Positions 10,988 to 20,749 of a DNA stretch of 64,000 nucleotides are shown here, piece after piece. The notes beneath the pieces were generated by a model, which saw only the letters and a list, made by a program, of their open reading frames with translations, did not search any database and was not told the DNA's origin. Origin of the DNA: Hetaerina americana (taxonomy: Eukaryota > Arthropoda > Insecta > Odonata > Calopterygidae); assembly GCA_022747635.1 (NCBI GenBank), contig JAKTNV010000062.1, positions 1,687,964 to 1,751,963 of the forward strand, given 5' to 3'. The translations under genes were made by a program, and so were the position numbers. Every line of letters starts with the position of its first letter. The stretch's first letter is position 1.

Positions 10988-11576
10988 TCTAGGGAAAGAA
11001 GGAACTCAGGAGAAGGTATTGAGACGAATTGACGAGGATACTGGATGGAAGGGGAAAGGGGGAAAGGTTTGGGGGGAAGAGTTAGTATGGGAAGGTTTGG
11101 AAGTGTGGGATTAATGTGGAAGGTTTTGGGATGAAAATATCTGGAGATTGGGTTACTTAGTCGGATATTGATTTCTGGCTCATTCCAGGATGCGAGGAGG
11201 CAGATATATGTTTCTCTTTTATTTCTTGCCATTCCGTTTGAGGAGCCAGATATAAGCCTGTTCTATTACTTTGAGCTTGAGTGCAGGGATGGAAAGTTCA
11301 AAACAATAGAACAGGCTTATATCTGGCTCCTTGATTCCCGGATTGAGCTTGGGATCAATATCAGACGCCAATATCAGGCATCAATTAACCCCAATCTCCA
11401 GGGATTGTCATCCCCCCGCTCCTAAAGCCTTTCATATCAATCCCAGACTTCCACAAATTTCCCTCCCAACCCTTTCCCTTCCTAACCTTTTCCCACCTTT
11501 CTCTTCCATTCAGTATACTCGTCCTCCCGTCCCCTTCTCTTGTAATCTTCTCCTCAGTTCCTTCTTTCCCCAGAGG
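10988..11576. repeat. foldback element, about 590 bases
   Basis: The inner arms (11239-11267 and 11306-11334) are nearly perfect: AGCCAGATATAAGCCTGTTC pairs with GAACAGGCTTATATCTGGCT. Similarity continues outward with more mismatches. ATCTCCAGATATTTTCATCCC-like sequence pairs with ATCTCCAGGGATTGTCATCC, and GGAAAGGGGGAAAGG pairs with CCTTTCCCTTCC, out to GGAACTCAGGAG / CTCCTCAGTTCC. The loop is 38 bases. The two arms read outward give similar Pro-rich open frames (FHINP... and FPPFSSIQY / FPLSPSIQY), a consequence of the inverted structure. No transposase was seen. It is a foldback or MITE-like non-autonomous element, or an old inverted pair. Confidence 0.75.
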
Positions 11577-11959
11577 ATGGCGGTTTGGCCACCGTGAATT
11601 CCAAATGCGTGTGAGTTTCATTTGTGTGTGCTTCTTTAGGTCTTGGTTCACTGCGTGTCCTAATGTCTGGTGGTCTACCACCTCCCGTTACACGCCCTTG
11701 CGGCGTCCTACAGGATATTGTGTAGATGTGAAGCTACCAGGTTATATGCGACTCGGAGTAACTGTATTGTGTTTGGAATAAACGGTTTTCAGTGAAGCAG
11801 TCGTCGAATGCTCTAGGTTCGGAGGCTGATTTGGTACAGCTCTGTTAGATATCGCGCCAACCTTTTCCATCCCCTATGCGATATAAAGCTCCTTTCGTCT
11901 TGGTGTCGCCTTGGCACTGCAAGGAAGAATTCTTCAAGTATGCATGCATTCAACCCCCC
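11577..11959. other. unassigned sequence with AATAAA, possible LTR-like end
   Basis: Contains GGAATAAACGGTTTTCAG near 11777 and pyrimidine-rich patches. It resembles the polyadenylation part of an LTR, but I find no matching second LTR or primer site, so I leave it unassigned. Confidence 0.3.
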
Positions 11960-12230
11960 TCTATTGCGTCCAACATCCTACTCCTGGTCCTTCCTCGCTT
12001 TCCTATGCCTCTATGACTGATATTCCTCCCCTCTATCTCAATCTTCAACATCCCATCGCCAATCAAAACTCTCTACATCCATCTTTCCCTTGCCTCCTTG
12101 GTGTTTTCCCCAACAATCTCCTCTCCTCCCCTTTCACTACACCTAACGCTTACTTGTTTGATTTCCTATCTGCTCACTTCATTTTCTCCATCCTTCCTCA
12201 TCCACACATTTCAAAAGCCTGCCGTCTGCA
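11960..12230 (-). mobile_element. LINE-A copy 4, old 3' coding fragment
   Basis: The plus-strand text is the complement of the LINE-A C-terminal region with many changes. CAACATCCTACTCCTGGTCCTTCC corresponds to the segment encoding [28 protein letters not shown] and ACACATTTCAAAAGCCTGCC correspond to TGSGMLK and RLEAFEMWV. No open frame remains. Confidence 0.7.
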
Positions 12231-13740
12231 TGGTTTGCATAAAATGTATCGCGAATATTTTCGGAAAAATAGATTTAATTCAGATATTGCTGCAATTTTT
12301 CAAAATCCTTCAAAGTGAACCTTTAAGGGTGTTGGGGAATCGTCGCAATGCCGTTTCAGAAGGTCTACGCAAGTAGACAATCGACTTTGCTTTCTTGGCC
12401 TTCCGTCCAAAGACCTTCGGGAGGACGAGTTTAGCGCAGATCTTTCGAATCGACAAATTTTCAGTGATTCAATGGCGTGTGAACTGTCTCATCTTACCAA
12501 TGCCAATAATACGATATCTGCGACGATTATGGACACACTTAACAACCGACACGGTCTGAATTCAGTACTTCACACGCAATGCAGGTCATGGAAAAATTGC
12601 TACGGCTACTCTTCCTACAGAATTAGTATGTGTAGTTTTCGGTACAAGTTAAACTAACCAAATGAACACGTTTGTATGTTTAATGATGGAAATGACGCAG
12701 GAACGTCGAAGCTCGTTTTAAATTGCAATAAAAAGTATAGTGGAGAAGTGTATATCTAAGTTATAATATGCCATAATAATTTTCCACAAATTTAGAGCCC
12801 ACTACGGTGAGCCAGAATAGGGTTACCCTATCCAAAAAAACATCACATATTGAAGTTAAATATTTGAAAATAATTCTAACTTTAATTTTTTAATACGATT
12901 AAAACTTCTAAATTTCCTCTTAATTACTTTGTGTTCATGCATTTTTATATTAGTTAAAATGGCATTGACTACTGAAGAGAAAATAAACAACTCCTACATA
13001 AAATAGGCACTAGAAACATGTTTTTCACATTCTGTTCTACGTTCTATCGCACTTATCACCACTGATATTATTTTCCTTGCGAATATAGTACATTTTTCAA
13101 AGCGCACTCTTTTCCTTGAGTTGATTTTGATAAAGTGACTTTGTAAGTATTAAGCTATAAGTATATTACGGAGCATTACAGAAATCATTCAGAGCTCATT
13201 TATTACTACGCTTCATGACATTCATCAATTATCATGAGGTTTCTAATTACTTTAGCGAAAAATAAGTTCAAGAACGGTTCAAAAAATATTTCATTGCATT
13301 GAATGCACCATTCCGACGACGACTGCAGCAGAATTCATTAAAACTATGTGTCGTACACTTGAACTGGCTTAAAAAAGAGCGAAATCGCGCGCAGGTCATC
13401 GGAATTCGTCCAAGGAGTTAACGACACAGGCAGCAGCGGCGTGGACACAATTGTTGAAAGATTTGGAGCGGGATCCCCTCGAAAGACGAAGATCCACTTT
13501 TGGACCGAATATTTTACATGCATTTGAGACCGTTGAGTTTTCCGAAGACGTTAAGCACATTTAAATAATCCCTAATTACTATGGAAGGCATGATCATTCA
13601 CTCATGATAGGAATTATTGGCAGTAGAACGGGCATGTTTGAGATATCGTTTGACTTCAAGCAGTTGGAGGCGGTAACAGCTGCCGCTCACATCCACAAGG
13701 GATTAATAGAATTATCATTGCGCATGTGTGGGTGTATATG
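12231..13740. other. gene-free stretch
   Basis: AT-rich with no clear gene. At 13385-13510 a segment reading GAGCGGGATCCCCTCGAAAGACG faintly recalls the linker after a Tc1 paired-like domain, but stops in every frame and lack of extended similarity keep me from annotating it. Confidence 0.5.
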
Positions 13741-13776
13741 TATTTGTGTGTGTGTGTGTGTGTGCGCGTGTATATA
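13741..13776. repeat. (GT)n microsatellite
   Basis: About ten GT units followed by GCGCGTG and TATA steps. Confidence 0.85.
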
Positions 13777-13839
13777 TATTCCTGATGCATAGTTGCATTT
13801 GATTCTAGTAAAAAGGTAAAAAGATCAACGAAAACACAT

Positions 13840-14057
13840 CTCACTTTGATATTTCGATGGCCCCTGCCACCTGCGTACATCAGGGTACAAGGAGTCACTG
13901 AGGGGAAAGTAAGAAAGCGAATGGATTCCGGAGGGGGGGGGTAGGGTTAAATAGAGGGGAATGTGATTGGTTGTTGAGAGGATGGTGTCAGCTGATCGGA
14001 ACAATTTAGCCCCTACCCTTCCTTTCTTCCCATCAGTGACTCTTGTACCCTGATGAA
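13840..14057. repeat. inverted repeat, probable Penelope-type end pair
   Basis: CATCAGGGTACAAGGAGTCA (13878-13897) pairs with TGACTCTTGTACCCTGATG (14037-14055), and the arms continue inward through AAGTAAGAAAG / CTTTCTTCC and GGGTAGGGTTAAAT / ATTTAGCCCCTACCC. Read on the minus strand, the outer left part has CCCTGATG, then a GC-rich hairpin, then CATCGAAATATC, the same layout as the PLE ends. The right arm has CTGATGAATGTGGCTGAAACC. No coding part remains. Confidence 0.6.
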
Positions 14058-14077
14058 TGTGGCTGAAACCACCAATA

Positions 14078-14459
14078 CAGGGTGCAGCACTCAAATCCGG
14101 ACAAATTTCAATTTGACTTCCCCGCCATATCGTAGTTCCACTGGAGGTCGCGATTGGCGTTCTTGAAAGCTTAAAGCATCTAGCAAACAGTCAAAACCTC
14201 AAAATGGCCAAGATGTTAGGTAAAAGTGCGGAGTACAATCGAAGAGCCGCTATTATCGAAAGTGTTGTCGCGCTGGGCGTTATATTTCGAAATAGTTCGA
14301 TTCTTCTTTTGGTGTAGCCCACAGATCTACTGTGCCATACGAATTTGCGGCTGAGTGCCATGACTCGAACAAGTCTACCGGGGGAAGGTTCCGCTAACCC
14401 GGCGAGGAAATCTCCTTCGAGGAAAAGCCTGCTTGTCCGGATTTAAGCGCCGCATCCTG
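14078..14459 (+). mobile_element. MAR-A derivative: 382-base mariner MITE
   Basis: Terminal inverted repeats of about 27 bases: CAGGGTGCAGCACTCAAATC at the left and the complement GATTTAAGCGCCGCATCCTG at the right, 4 to 5 mismatches. The first 260 bases match the 5' part of the longer MAR-A copy at 47902: leader TTTCAATTTGACTTCCCCGC, then a transposase start with EYNRRAAIIES. Most of the transposase is deleted. TA precedes the left end, but the right flank reads CATA, so the target duplication is not clean. Confidence 0.85.
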
Positions 14460-15720
14460 CATATCGTAGTGAGTAATGTTTGTCTTAATCTTTTTATTTT
14501 TTTGCTATTATTAATTGATAGTTTGCGTCGAGAGTAACTGAACGCCATAAAGGTGCTATCTATGTAACATGTGTGTTTCCATCGCGAGAAGATCACTTTT
14601 GCGATACGACCAGTTGGCTCGCCTTGATCGGAGGGAGGGCGGGACGAAGGCGCCATTAGGGCCCGAAGAACATTCCCTTCAAAAATTTAATTCCCATTTA
14701 CCAATTCTCTCGCTTTGCATTGAGACCAATAATTCTAATTTTTGAACCCAAAAAAACAGGCGAAATTTCAGCCCTGAACACTTCAGTTATCGAGATCATC
14801 TCGATTTTTGTCGGGCCAATTTATTGAATTCCATATCCCGCCTCGAGGCCATTCCATTTCATTCTGCACCGAATGCCAACCGTCTCCCGTCCTCTCCATC
14901 CTCCCTTCAATCAAAGGAGTCGCCTACCACTGCTTCCTCTCAACCCTTCAGCCTCCCTCATATCCTCCTCTCTTTGCGAAGCTCATCCCGCATCAGAACT
15001 CTTTATCTCCACATCGCCTGTTTTCTCAACATCGCATAAAAAATACCCGTACTAATACGTGGACCTTCGAATGTCTTTTTAGTATACTAATGAAATAACT
15101 CAATACGACATTGAATTACCACGCGGGATGTTATTATTTTGACAAAATATAAATTTGCTCTTTCCTCTACGTGGACATTTAATATTTCCTTTGCCATTGG
15201 TTTCGGTGCCAGGTTTTATTCTTATGTACCGTTCGCTGGGTTCCCGTGGGGAGCCCTGCGGTCGACAGCCTGGGTTGCTCCGTCCCGAATGCGCAATCAT
15301 AAATGGGCGACTGTGTGCCCCCACCTCGGCGGTCGACGTAGGGCCCCGAGGGGCGGCGTCCTCCCGTGCCTGGCACGCGGGGGTCCCAGGGGGCGCCGCG
15401 GCGGAGGGGGGCCGTTCGCGGGTGGAGACAGAGGAGGAAAAATGGGACACAGTCCGCGGAAGACTTTAACGACGGCTGTGAGTAACTGGGAACTAAGTCC
15501 TGCTGGTTAATAAATCATCTCCAAGCAGTCTGACACGTAGTAATAAGGAAAACGTCGGAGGGGTTAGACGATATACGAGTATCAGCGAGGGGAACTTTCG
15601 AATGGGTACGTCGTGGGTCTCCGAAGGCTTCTTTAACGATCATCGGAGCATAGAAATGCGTTTGTTCTTTCACAAAATCGGCTCCAAGTATGTGCGGGTT
15701 TTTGCTCGCAGATTGAAATT

Positions 15721-15722
<2 letters not shown>
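14460..15722. other. stretch with a GC-rich, CpG-rich patch at 15235-15450
   Basis: No element recognised. The GC-rich patch stays open in both strands, as GC-rich DNA often does. One minus-strand frame reads PYVDRRGGGTQSPIYDCAFG, which looks protein-like, but I see no convincing splice sites or family match. It could be an exon, a CpG island or neither. Confidence 0.4.

Positions 15723-15782
<60 letters not shown>
15723..15782. repeat. (TA)n array
   Basis: Pure TA followed by TATATGTAA, ending at SINE-A copy 2. Confidence 0.95.
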
Positions 15783-15786
<4 letters not shown>

Positions 15787-15811
15787 TTATAATGTATATA
15801 TTATATATGTA

Positions 15812-16060
15812 ACCATAAACACAGTAATCAACCCGAAGGTCGGTTTGGTAGGTGATGGTAGAGTTCATCCAGTACTAAGGCCGACGGCGTGTGAAGTTCA
15901 CACATCAGGGTAGGGGGGCCAGTTCCTTTCCCTGTGCCGGTTATGGTTTCCCAGGAAGACCTTGGTACCCGAAAAATCACTTTAGCTTGGGTGGAGCTGC
16001 AGGTGCCCAGAGTGCTTGCCCGGTAATTGAACCCGGGACCCTCCGGTCAGTAGTCCAACG
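15812..16060 (-). mobile_element. SINE-A copy 2
   Basis: Minus-strand tRNA-derived SINE. Its tail ends with CAACCCGAAGGTCGGTTTGG (plus-strand text) and ACCATAAACACAGTAAT at 15812. The body has CTGTGCCGGTTATGGTTTCC and GCTTGGGTGGAGCTGCAG. The head has an inverted B box (TTGAACCCGGGACC) and stops inside the head at 16060, where a TA array begins. Confidence 0.85.
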
Positions 16061-16066
16061 CAACGT

Positions 16067-16067
16067 G

Positions 16068-16105
<38 letters not shown>

Positions 16106-16107
16106 TA
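16067..16107. repeat. (TA)n array
   Basis: TA run with two TG interruptions between SINE-A copy 2 and the SINE-B palindrome. Confidence 0.9.
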
Positions 16108-16465
16108 CTCATCTATATAGAAACAGATATAAGGAATAGGGATAGGAACACACATAAAGGACGAACACAATAGAGGTGGGGAAGGCGGAATCGAACGAAT
16201 CACAAGAGTAAAAAATTTCCTTGACCGGGACTCGAACACCGGATCTTTCCACTTGCCGGGCGGATGCTCTTAACCCGCCCGGCAAGTGGAAAGATCCGGT
16301 GTTCGAGTCCCGGTCAAGGAAATTTTTTACTCTTGTGATTCGTTCGATTCCGCCTTCCCCACCTCTATTGTGTTCGTCCTTTATGTGTGTTCCTATCCCT
16401 ATTCCTTATATCTGTTTCTATATAGATGAGTATTTATTCGCCGTTTGGCGGGATTTCGTGTTTGA

Positions 16466-16472
<7 letters not shown>
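16105..16472. mobile_element. SINE-B head-to-head pair forming a near-perfect 329-base palindrome
   Basis: The arms 16105-16263 and 16275-16433 are essentially exact inverted copies around the loop ATGCTCTTAAC. Each arm is a SINE-B 5' half. The tRNA-like part has GTTCGAGTCCCGGTC (B box), with a body of TTCGATTCCGCCTTCCCCAC, TTCGTCCTTTATGTG and CCTTATATCTGTTTC. The right arm continues 39 bases past the palindrome (TTCGCCGTTTGGCGGGATTTCG, TTTGAATGTGTA) to the normal SINE-B end before (TA)n. The left arm stops early at a TA array. So this is one SINE-B with an inverted partial copy of itself, and it cannot be a functional tRNA. Confidence 0.85.

Positions 16473-16544
<72 letters not shown>
16471..16544. 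repeat. (TA)n array
   Basis: Pure TA. It joins the SINE-B 3' end to the PLE-C palindrome. Confidence 0.95.
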
Positions 16545-16548
<4 letters not shown>

Positions 16549-16782
16549 AATACACAGTAACACATAATATAGAAACACAAAAAAAGAGAACACTCACACG
16601 TATTTTCTTGATATTTCGACGGACACAATCCGTCTTCCTCTGAAGATATAGAAGTAATGATAATCATTACTTCTACATCTTCAGAGGAAGACGGATTGTG
16701 TCCGTCGAAATATCAAGAAAATACGTGTGAGTGTTCTCTTTTTTTGTGTTTCTATATTATGTGTTACTGTGTATTGTACTAT
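16542..16782. repeat. near-perfect palindrome, PLE-C end pair copy 2
   Basis: 241 bases with the dyad centre at 16662. Both arms begin or end with ATAGTACAATACACAGTAAC or its complement. Each arm contains CACTCACACGTATTTTCTTG, ATATTTCGACGGACACAATC and CGTCTTCCTCTGAAGATATA or complements. The same blocks occur in order at 8871-9111, and the right flank CACTTCCGTGTTACGTC is shared too. The GGAAGACGGA-loop-TCCGTCGAAA hairpin matches the PLE layout. No coding sequence remains between the arms. Confidence 0.9.
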
Positions 16783-16810
16783 TCGGCACTTCCGTGTTAC
16801 GTCTATGAAA

Positions 16811-16813
<3 letters not shown>

Positions 16814-16861
<48 letters not shown>

Positions 16862-16888
16862 TATATATATAGATATATAGATATATAT

Positions 16889-16962
<74 letters not shown>
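16814..16962. repeat. (TA)n with TAGA steps, then (GA)n
   Basis: About 130 bases of TA with ATAGATATA interruptions, then ten GA units leading into the truncated 5' end of LINE-A copy 5. Confidence 0.95.
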
Positions 16963-16969
16963 TGAGAAA

Positions 16970-17298
16970 ACGAGGAAGTACTTGGTATGGTGGGCGAAGA
17001 GAGGGGTATGTTGGGAGAAATCCTATGGAGGCAGGAAAAATGGATGAAGGGGATATTGACTGGCAGTGGGATGTTGAAGACTGTAATTGAGGGGAGAATG
17101 TTAGGCAAACGAGGAAAGGGAAGGAACAGGATAGGGATGTTGGGCGGGATGAAGGGAGGAAGGAAGTACTCAGAACTGAAGAGGGATCTGATGTAAAGTA
17201 GGATGTTTTGTTTTGCAAGGGGCCACAAATTATTTAATTAGTAATTTTGTCCATCCAAAAACCTACCTTAACCGGTAGATTACCTAATAATAATAATA
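16970..17298 (+). mobile_element. LINE-A copy 5, 3' 330 bases
   Basis: Starts within the coding block (GAAGTACTTGGTATGGTGGG) and encodes [37 protein letters not shown] and [13 protein letters not shown], then stops at TAA (17194-17196). The 3' UTR has TTTGTCCATCCAAAAACC and ACCGGTAGATTACC, then (TAA)n. It is flanked on both sides by simple repeats: TA/GA at the 5' side and TAA/TA at the 3' side. Confidence 0.9.
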
Positions 17299-17300
17299 AT

Positions 17301-17389
<89 letters not shown>
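17281..17389. repeat. (TAA)n then (TA)n array at LINE-A tail
   Basis: Seven or so TAA units pass into about 85 bases of TA. The TAA part looks like the LINE tail, and the TA part may be older target sequence or later expansion. Confidence 0.9.
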
Positions 17390-17394
<5 letters not shown>

Positions 17395-17403
17395 GTATGC
17401 ATG

Positions 17404-17485
17404 AAGTTTGATAAAAATATCACAAGAACACAGGATACTCACATGCATGTATCTAATTGACGTTTCGACGACACGGCTGTCATAG
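17404..17485 (-). mobile_element. Penelope-type terminal fragment
   Basis: Read on the minus strand: CTATGACAGCCGTGTCGTCG, then AAACGTCAATTAG, then TGTGAGTATCCTG. This keeps the layout of PLE-A (CTGAAGACGACAGCCGTGCT, then GTCGAAACG, then TGTGAGTGTCC) with a different 3' continuation (GTGTTCTTGTGATATT). Only one arm is present. TA arrays lie on both sides. Confidence 0.7.
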
Positions 17486-17510
17486 TACATATATATATAT
17501 TTATTTATAT

Positions 17511-17795
17511 GGGTCGCGGTAGTCCAGTGGGTAGAGCGTTGGACTACTGACCGGAGGGTCCCGGGTTCGATCCCCAGGCAAGGCACTCTGGGCACCTGTA
17601 GCTCCACCCAAGCTAAAAGTGATTTTTCGGGTACCAGGTCTTCCTGGGAAACCATAACCGGCACAGGGAAAGGAACTGGCCCCCCTATTAGTGTGATGTG
17701 TGAATTTCACATGGCGTATAGGGCTTAGTACTGGGTGATCTCTACCATCACCTACCAAACCGACCTTCGGGTTGATTACTGTGTTTATGGCTTTA
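17511..17795 (+). mobile_element. SINE-A copy 3, best full-length copy
   Basis: The tRNA-like head 17511-17585 has an A box (TAGTCCAGTGG, 17520-17530) and a B box (GGTTCGATCC, 17564-17573) spaced as in a pol III internal promoter. The body reads CTCCACCCAAGCTAAAAGTG, GGAAACCATAACCGGCACAG, GGAAAGGAACTGGCCCCCC and ends near GGTTGATTACTGTGTTTATG. The head is followed by unrelated sequence, so this is a SINE and not a tRNA gene. It was probably transcribed by RNA polymerase III and mobilised by a LINE. Confidence 0.9.
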
Positions 17796-17894
17796 TATTG
17801 ATATACTACGCAATCCGAACCCACTTCACGATGAAGCACTTTAAACAGAAGGAGCATTAGTTAGATATTCCAGGGATGATGGTTATTGTTAATT

Positions 17895-17975
17895 GCTTTG
17901 CAGAGCCTATCTACATGATAGCCTGCGGGTCACCATCAAGGTGTGTGGCGGGGGGTGCATCCACACGTCGTACGC
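17895..17975 (-). mobile_element. LINE-C 3' terminal fragment
   Basis: On the minus strand: CCCCCCGCCACACACCTTGA, then CCGCAGGCTATCATGTAGAT. This matches the 3' end at 34853-34935 (CCCGCCACACGCCC then GCGGGGTATTATGTAGATG) and the end of LINE-C at 40480. Only the last 80 bases are present. Confidence 0.65.
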
Positions 17976-19545
17976 GAGGAGTTTTACGGTCGCGTTCCGT
18001 AAATGTCAGTCACTGGCCGTCACAAAACGAAACTTGTTGAAACTTGAGGCAAATAAAAATATACGCGTGTCAAACTCATGTAGAATGGACCACCGGCGTC
18101 AAAGGACCGTTACGGAAGGTACCATGCAATTGGAGAAGAAAACTTAACCGTAAAAAATATTTCTAATAATATATTTATTGAGACTAAAGCGAATATCGAC
18201 TACGTTAAGCAAAAAATTGCGGCATATTTTAAAACAGTTAATAGACATTAGGATAGGCGATTTTCCAAACTACATAAAAGAGAAAGAATGAACCAAAAAA
18301 AGGAAATATTATCTGTAATACATAATGATTATACTTATTGTTTATTCGATGGCTCTCATCCTGTACGGAAAGACGGCATTTTAAACCTAAGAGTGAGCTT
18401 TTAAAAAAGTTCAGCAAGTTTTCAGGGCTATGTCTCAAATTTACTTCTCAGGAACAAAATATGGAAATCACGAGATCATCGATAGATATGACGTCATTCA
18501 CCTTTTCAACGAAGCGCTTAGATAATCAGCGATTCCGATTGTTAAGCAAAATGTTAAAATACGACTGCATGTTAAAGACAATTTAATTCAAAATTTTAAG
18601 ACCATCAATGCGATTTTTTCTACTCCTTAAATTTAAAATAGTGCGTACCATATTAGCTGGCAATCGAAAGTTATATGATTTATTTTTGTTTAAATTATAA
18701 AATTAAGGAGGCTGACGGAAGAAAATTCATTGAAGAGTAACAAATTACCAATTTTAATCTGGATCATAAGCATTGAGATGATTTTTAGAACGCTGATTTG
18801 TTGATCTGAATCGGATGCCGAACGCTATTCGAGTCGCTGACCTAAGTTCAATTTATCCTTGAATTGGTTCAAATTTGTGCTTTCAAAATACGTGCAGCAA
18901 TTAACGGCAATTTTTCACAGAGCACAGAGCACTCGTAGGCTTTCACACAAAAAACATATACGAAAAATTTTAGCTCTGCTTTGGGACCTTTTGCACGCAA
19001 TGAATCGCTGTAAAAAAATTACTATCCATTAGAAATTTAAATATCTATGTTATTTGATGCACGTGTATGCATAGGAGTGGAGGAAATGAGTTGGTCAGAG
19101 AGGAAGGCCGCGGTCGAAGTTGTGAATATGATGGATACAATTCGTAAAAAATTGCAGATGCAGTGAGTGTTTTTTGGAAAAATCGAGAAGAATGTTACGA
19201 TGCCGAAGGCCTTGATAGTTAAGAGATGGATTTTGGGGTAAGGAGATGGAAAGAGAACATTCCTTTTAGAAAGCAGGTAGGAAAATAGGAAGGATTCAAG
19301 GAAACAATAAAGAGGATAGAGTTTTCGCGACACGCAGATGATATATAGTTGTTACCGTGAGCCTGTCCAAGTTTGTCAGAGTTTAAATTTAAACAGTCGG
19401 AATACCCTGATTGAATTCATGTTAGTATTCCATGCAATTAGAGCCTTTAACATTTACTCACCGAGCATGTACTATTCTATATTATTTCTCAATGATTTGA
19501 AAACTAGCTGATAATGGCTGGTGTACTCATTGAGTCGGGAGGGGC
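17976..19545. other. gene-free AT-rich stretch
   Basis: No recognised element. 19050-19330 contains a purine-rich segment with a 98-codon antisense frame, but it has no family motif. Confidence 0.55.
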
Positions 19546-19777
19546 ATGGTTGGTGTACTCATTGAAGGGGCACTCGTGGCCAGGGAGGCTTCCTATTGGA
19601 GGTCCGAGGCATGGATATGGATCTTTTGGACATTGAACGCGGTACACTACAGCGAAGGAATATTCCACGGGGGAAAGAAGCATTCAGAAACGGCACATCA
19701 CACAGGGCACCAACCGCCGTCGCTCCGTCAGGGCCGGCAGGGGTCCCCGTTTTCAACGGCCGGCCCTCTCGACCCAC

Positions 19778-19922
19778 CCGCATTTGGATGTGCAGGTCCT
19801 CCCTCTGGCCCTTCCCGGAAGGGGCCATGCCCTTGGTGCTGTAGTGACCCGAGTAGGCGCTGGCGGTGCCGTCCCTCGTCCGTTCCCGCGCCAGCGTGTC
19901 CTGACCGCCAATCGCCAGGCTC
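19778..19922 (-). CDS. candidate host exon (145 bases), function unknown
   Basis: On the minus strand a long pyrimidine tract (19925-19950) ends in CAG, followed by an open GC-rich segment. That segment ends at CGG followed by GTGGGT, a good donor-like site. The open frame reads SLAIGGQDTLARERTRDG, then AYSGHYSTKGMAPSGKGQ, then REDLHIQMR, varied in composition and unlike any transposon here. The length is 48 codons plus one base, so it would shift phase between neighbouring exons. I do not recognise the protein. The frame stays open beyond both splice sites, which weakens the case. No partner exon was identified in the window. Confidence 0.35.
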
Positions 19923-20569
19923 CTGGGGGGGGGGGAGGGAGAGAGAGAAAACTTTGATGAGTGCGGAGCGTGGACAAGAAGTAGATCGATTTCACGTGCC
20001 AACACCACTGACGTGCAAATATTCAGCCATGAACAGTCTATTGAGATGGTCGGGTCCATCCTTCGACGCTTGCTCATTCATATGTTCGGAATTGGACGAT
20101 AAGTTGACATCCAAAGGCTCAAATGACACAACAGAAAAGACGCAGAAGGACAAGAAAGTTGAATGATTTTTGACCCTAGTCGATCGTGGTGAGTGAAAGA
20201 ATCAGTCCATAGTGGAGGAAACTAGATTTTGACGAGTTGCAGGTCACATTTGGGAGTCCGGCGAGTCGAGGGTGGGATCCACGGGGGAGGAGAAAACACT
20301 TATTCCGGAATTGTAAAAAACAATTTGGAGGATATCCACGTTATCTTCCGAAGCAATTTGCGACGTGGAGAGTGTAACTTTGACGGGAATGCTTGAAGAA
20401 TTACATGCGTTACGTAGGTTTGGAAACCTCTTGCTTCGCGAAAAGGGCAGATCAGACTTGTAAACCCTAATCAGAGAGTCACAGGACATCTGAGTTCTCT
20501 TGCGACACCCATTATTACATTATGAATAAAGACATTTGTCTGTAAATTTAAATGTTTTTTGTGGTGTGC

Positions 20570-20573
<4 letters not shown>

Positions 20574-20608
<35 letters not shown>
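20574..20608. repeat. (TA)n array
   Basis: TA run leading through ACATACAAACATACAT into the ATT repeat of the LINE-A tail. Confidence 0.9.
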
Positions 20609-20612
<4 letters not shown>

Positions 20613-20624
20613 CAAACATACATA

Positions 20625-20748
20625 TTATTATTATTATTAGGCAATCTACCGGTTAAGGTAGGTTTTTGGATGGACATAATTACTAATTAAATAATTTGTG
20701 GTCCCTTGCATTACAAAACATCCTACTTTACATCAGATCCCTCTTCAG
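20625..20748 (-). mobile_element. LINE-A copy 6, 3' 110 bases only
   Basis: (ATT)n followed by AGGCAATCTACCGGTTAAGG, TTTTTGGATGGACATAATTA, and CATCAGATCCCTCTTCAG, the complement of the last codons and 3' UTR of LINE-A. It lies between TA arrays at 20574-20608 and 20750-20802, as if inserted within one array. Confidence 0.9.

Positions 20749-20749
<1 letters not shown>

Noticed and set aside
11600..11830. Solo LTR with AATAAA
   Set aside because: No second LTR, no target duplication or primer binding site identified.
13310..13540. Tc1 transposase DNA-binding region
   Set aside because: Only a phrase around SPRKT resembles it, with stops in all frames.
17511..17585. Functional tRNA gene
   Set aside because: A and B boxes are present, but the head runs straight into a SINE body seen in four other copies, and cloverleaf pairing is poor.
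19559..20077. 172-codon minus-strand gene as a single exon
   Set aside because: Only the 19778-19922 part looks protein-like; the rest crosses a poly-G/GA tract and apparent splice signals.
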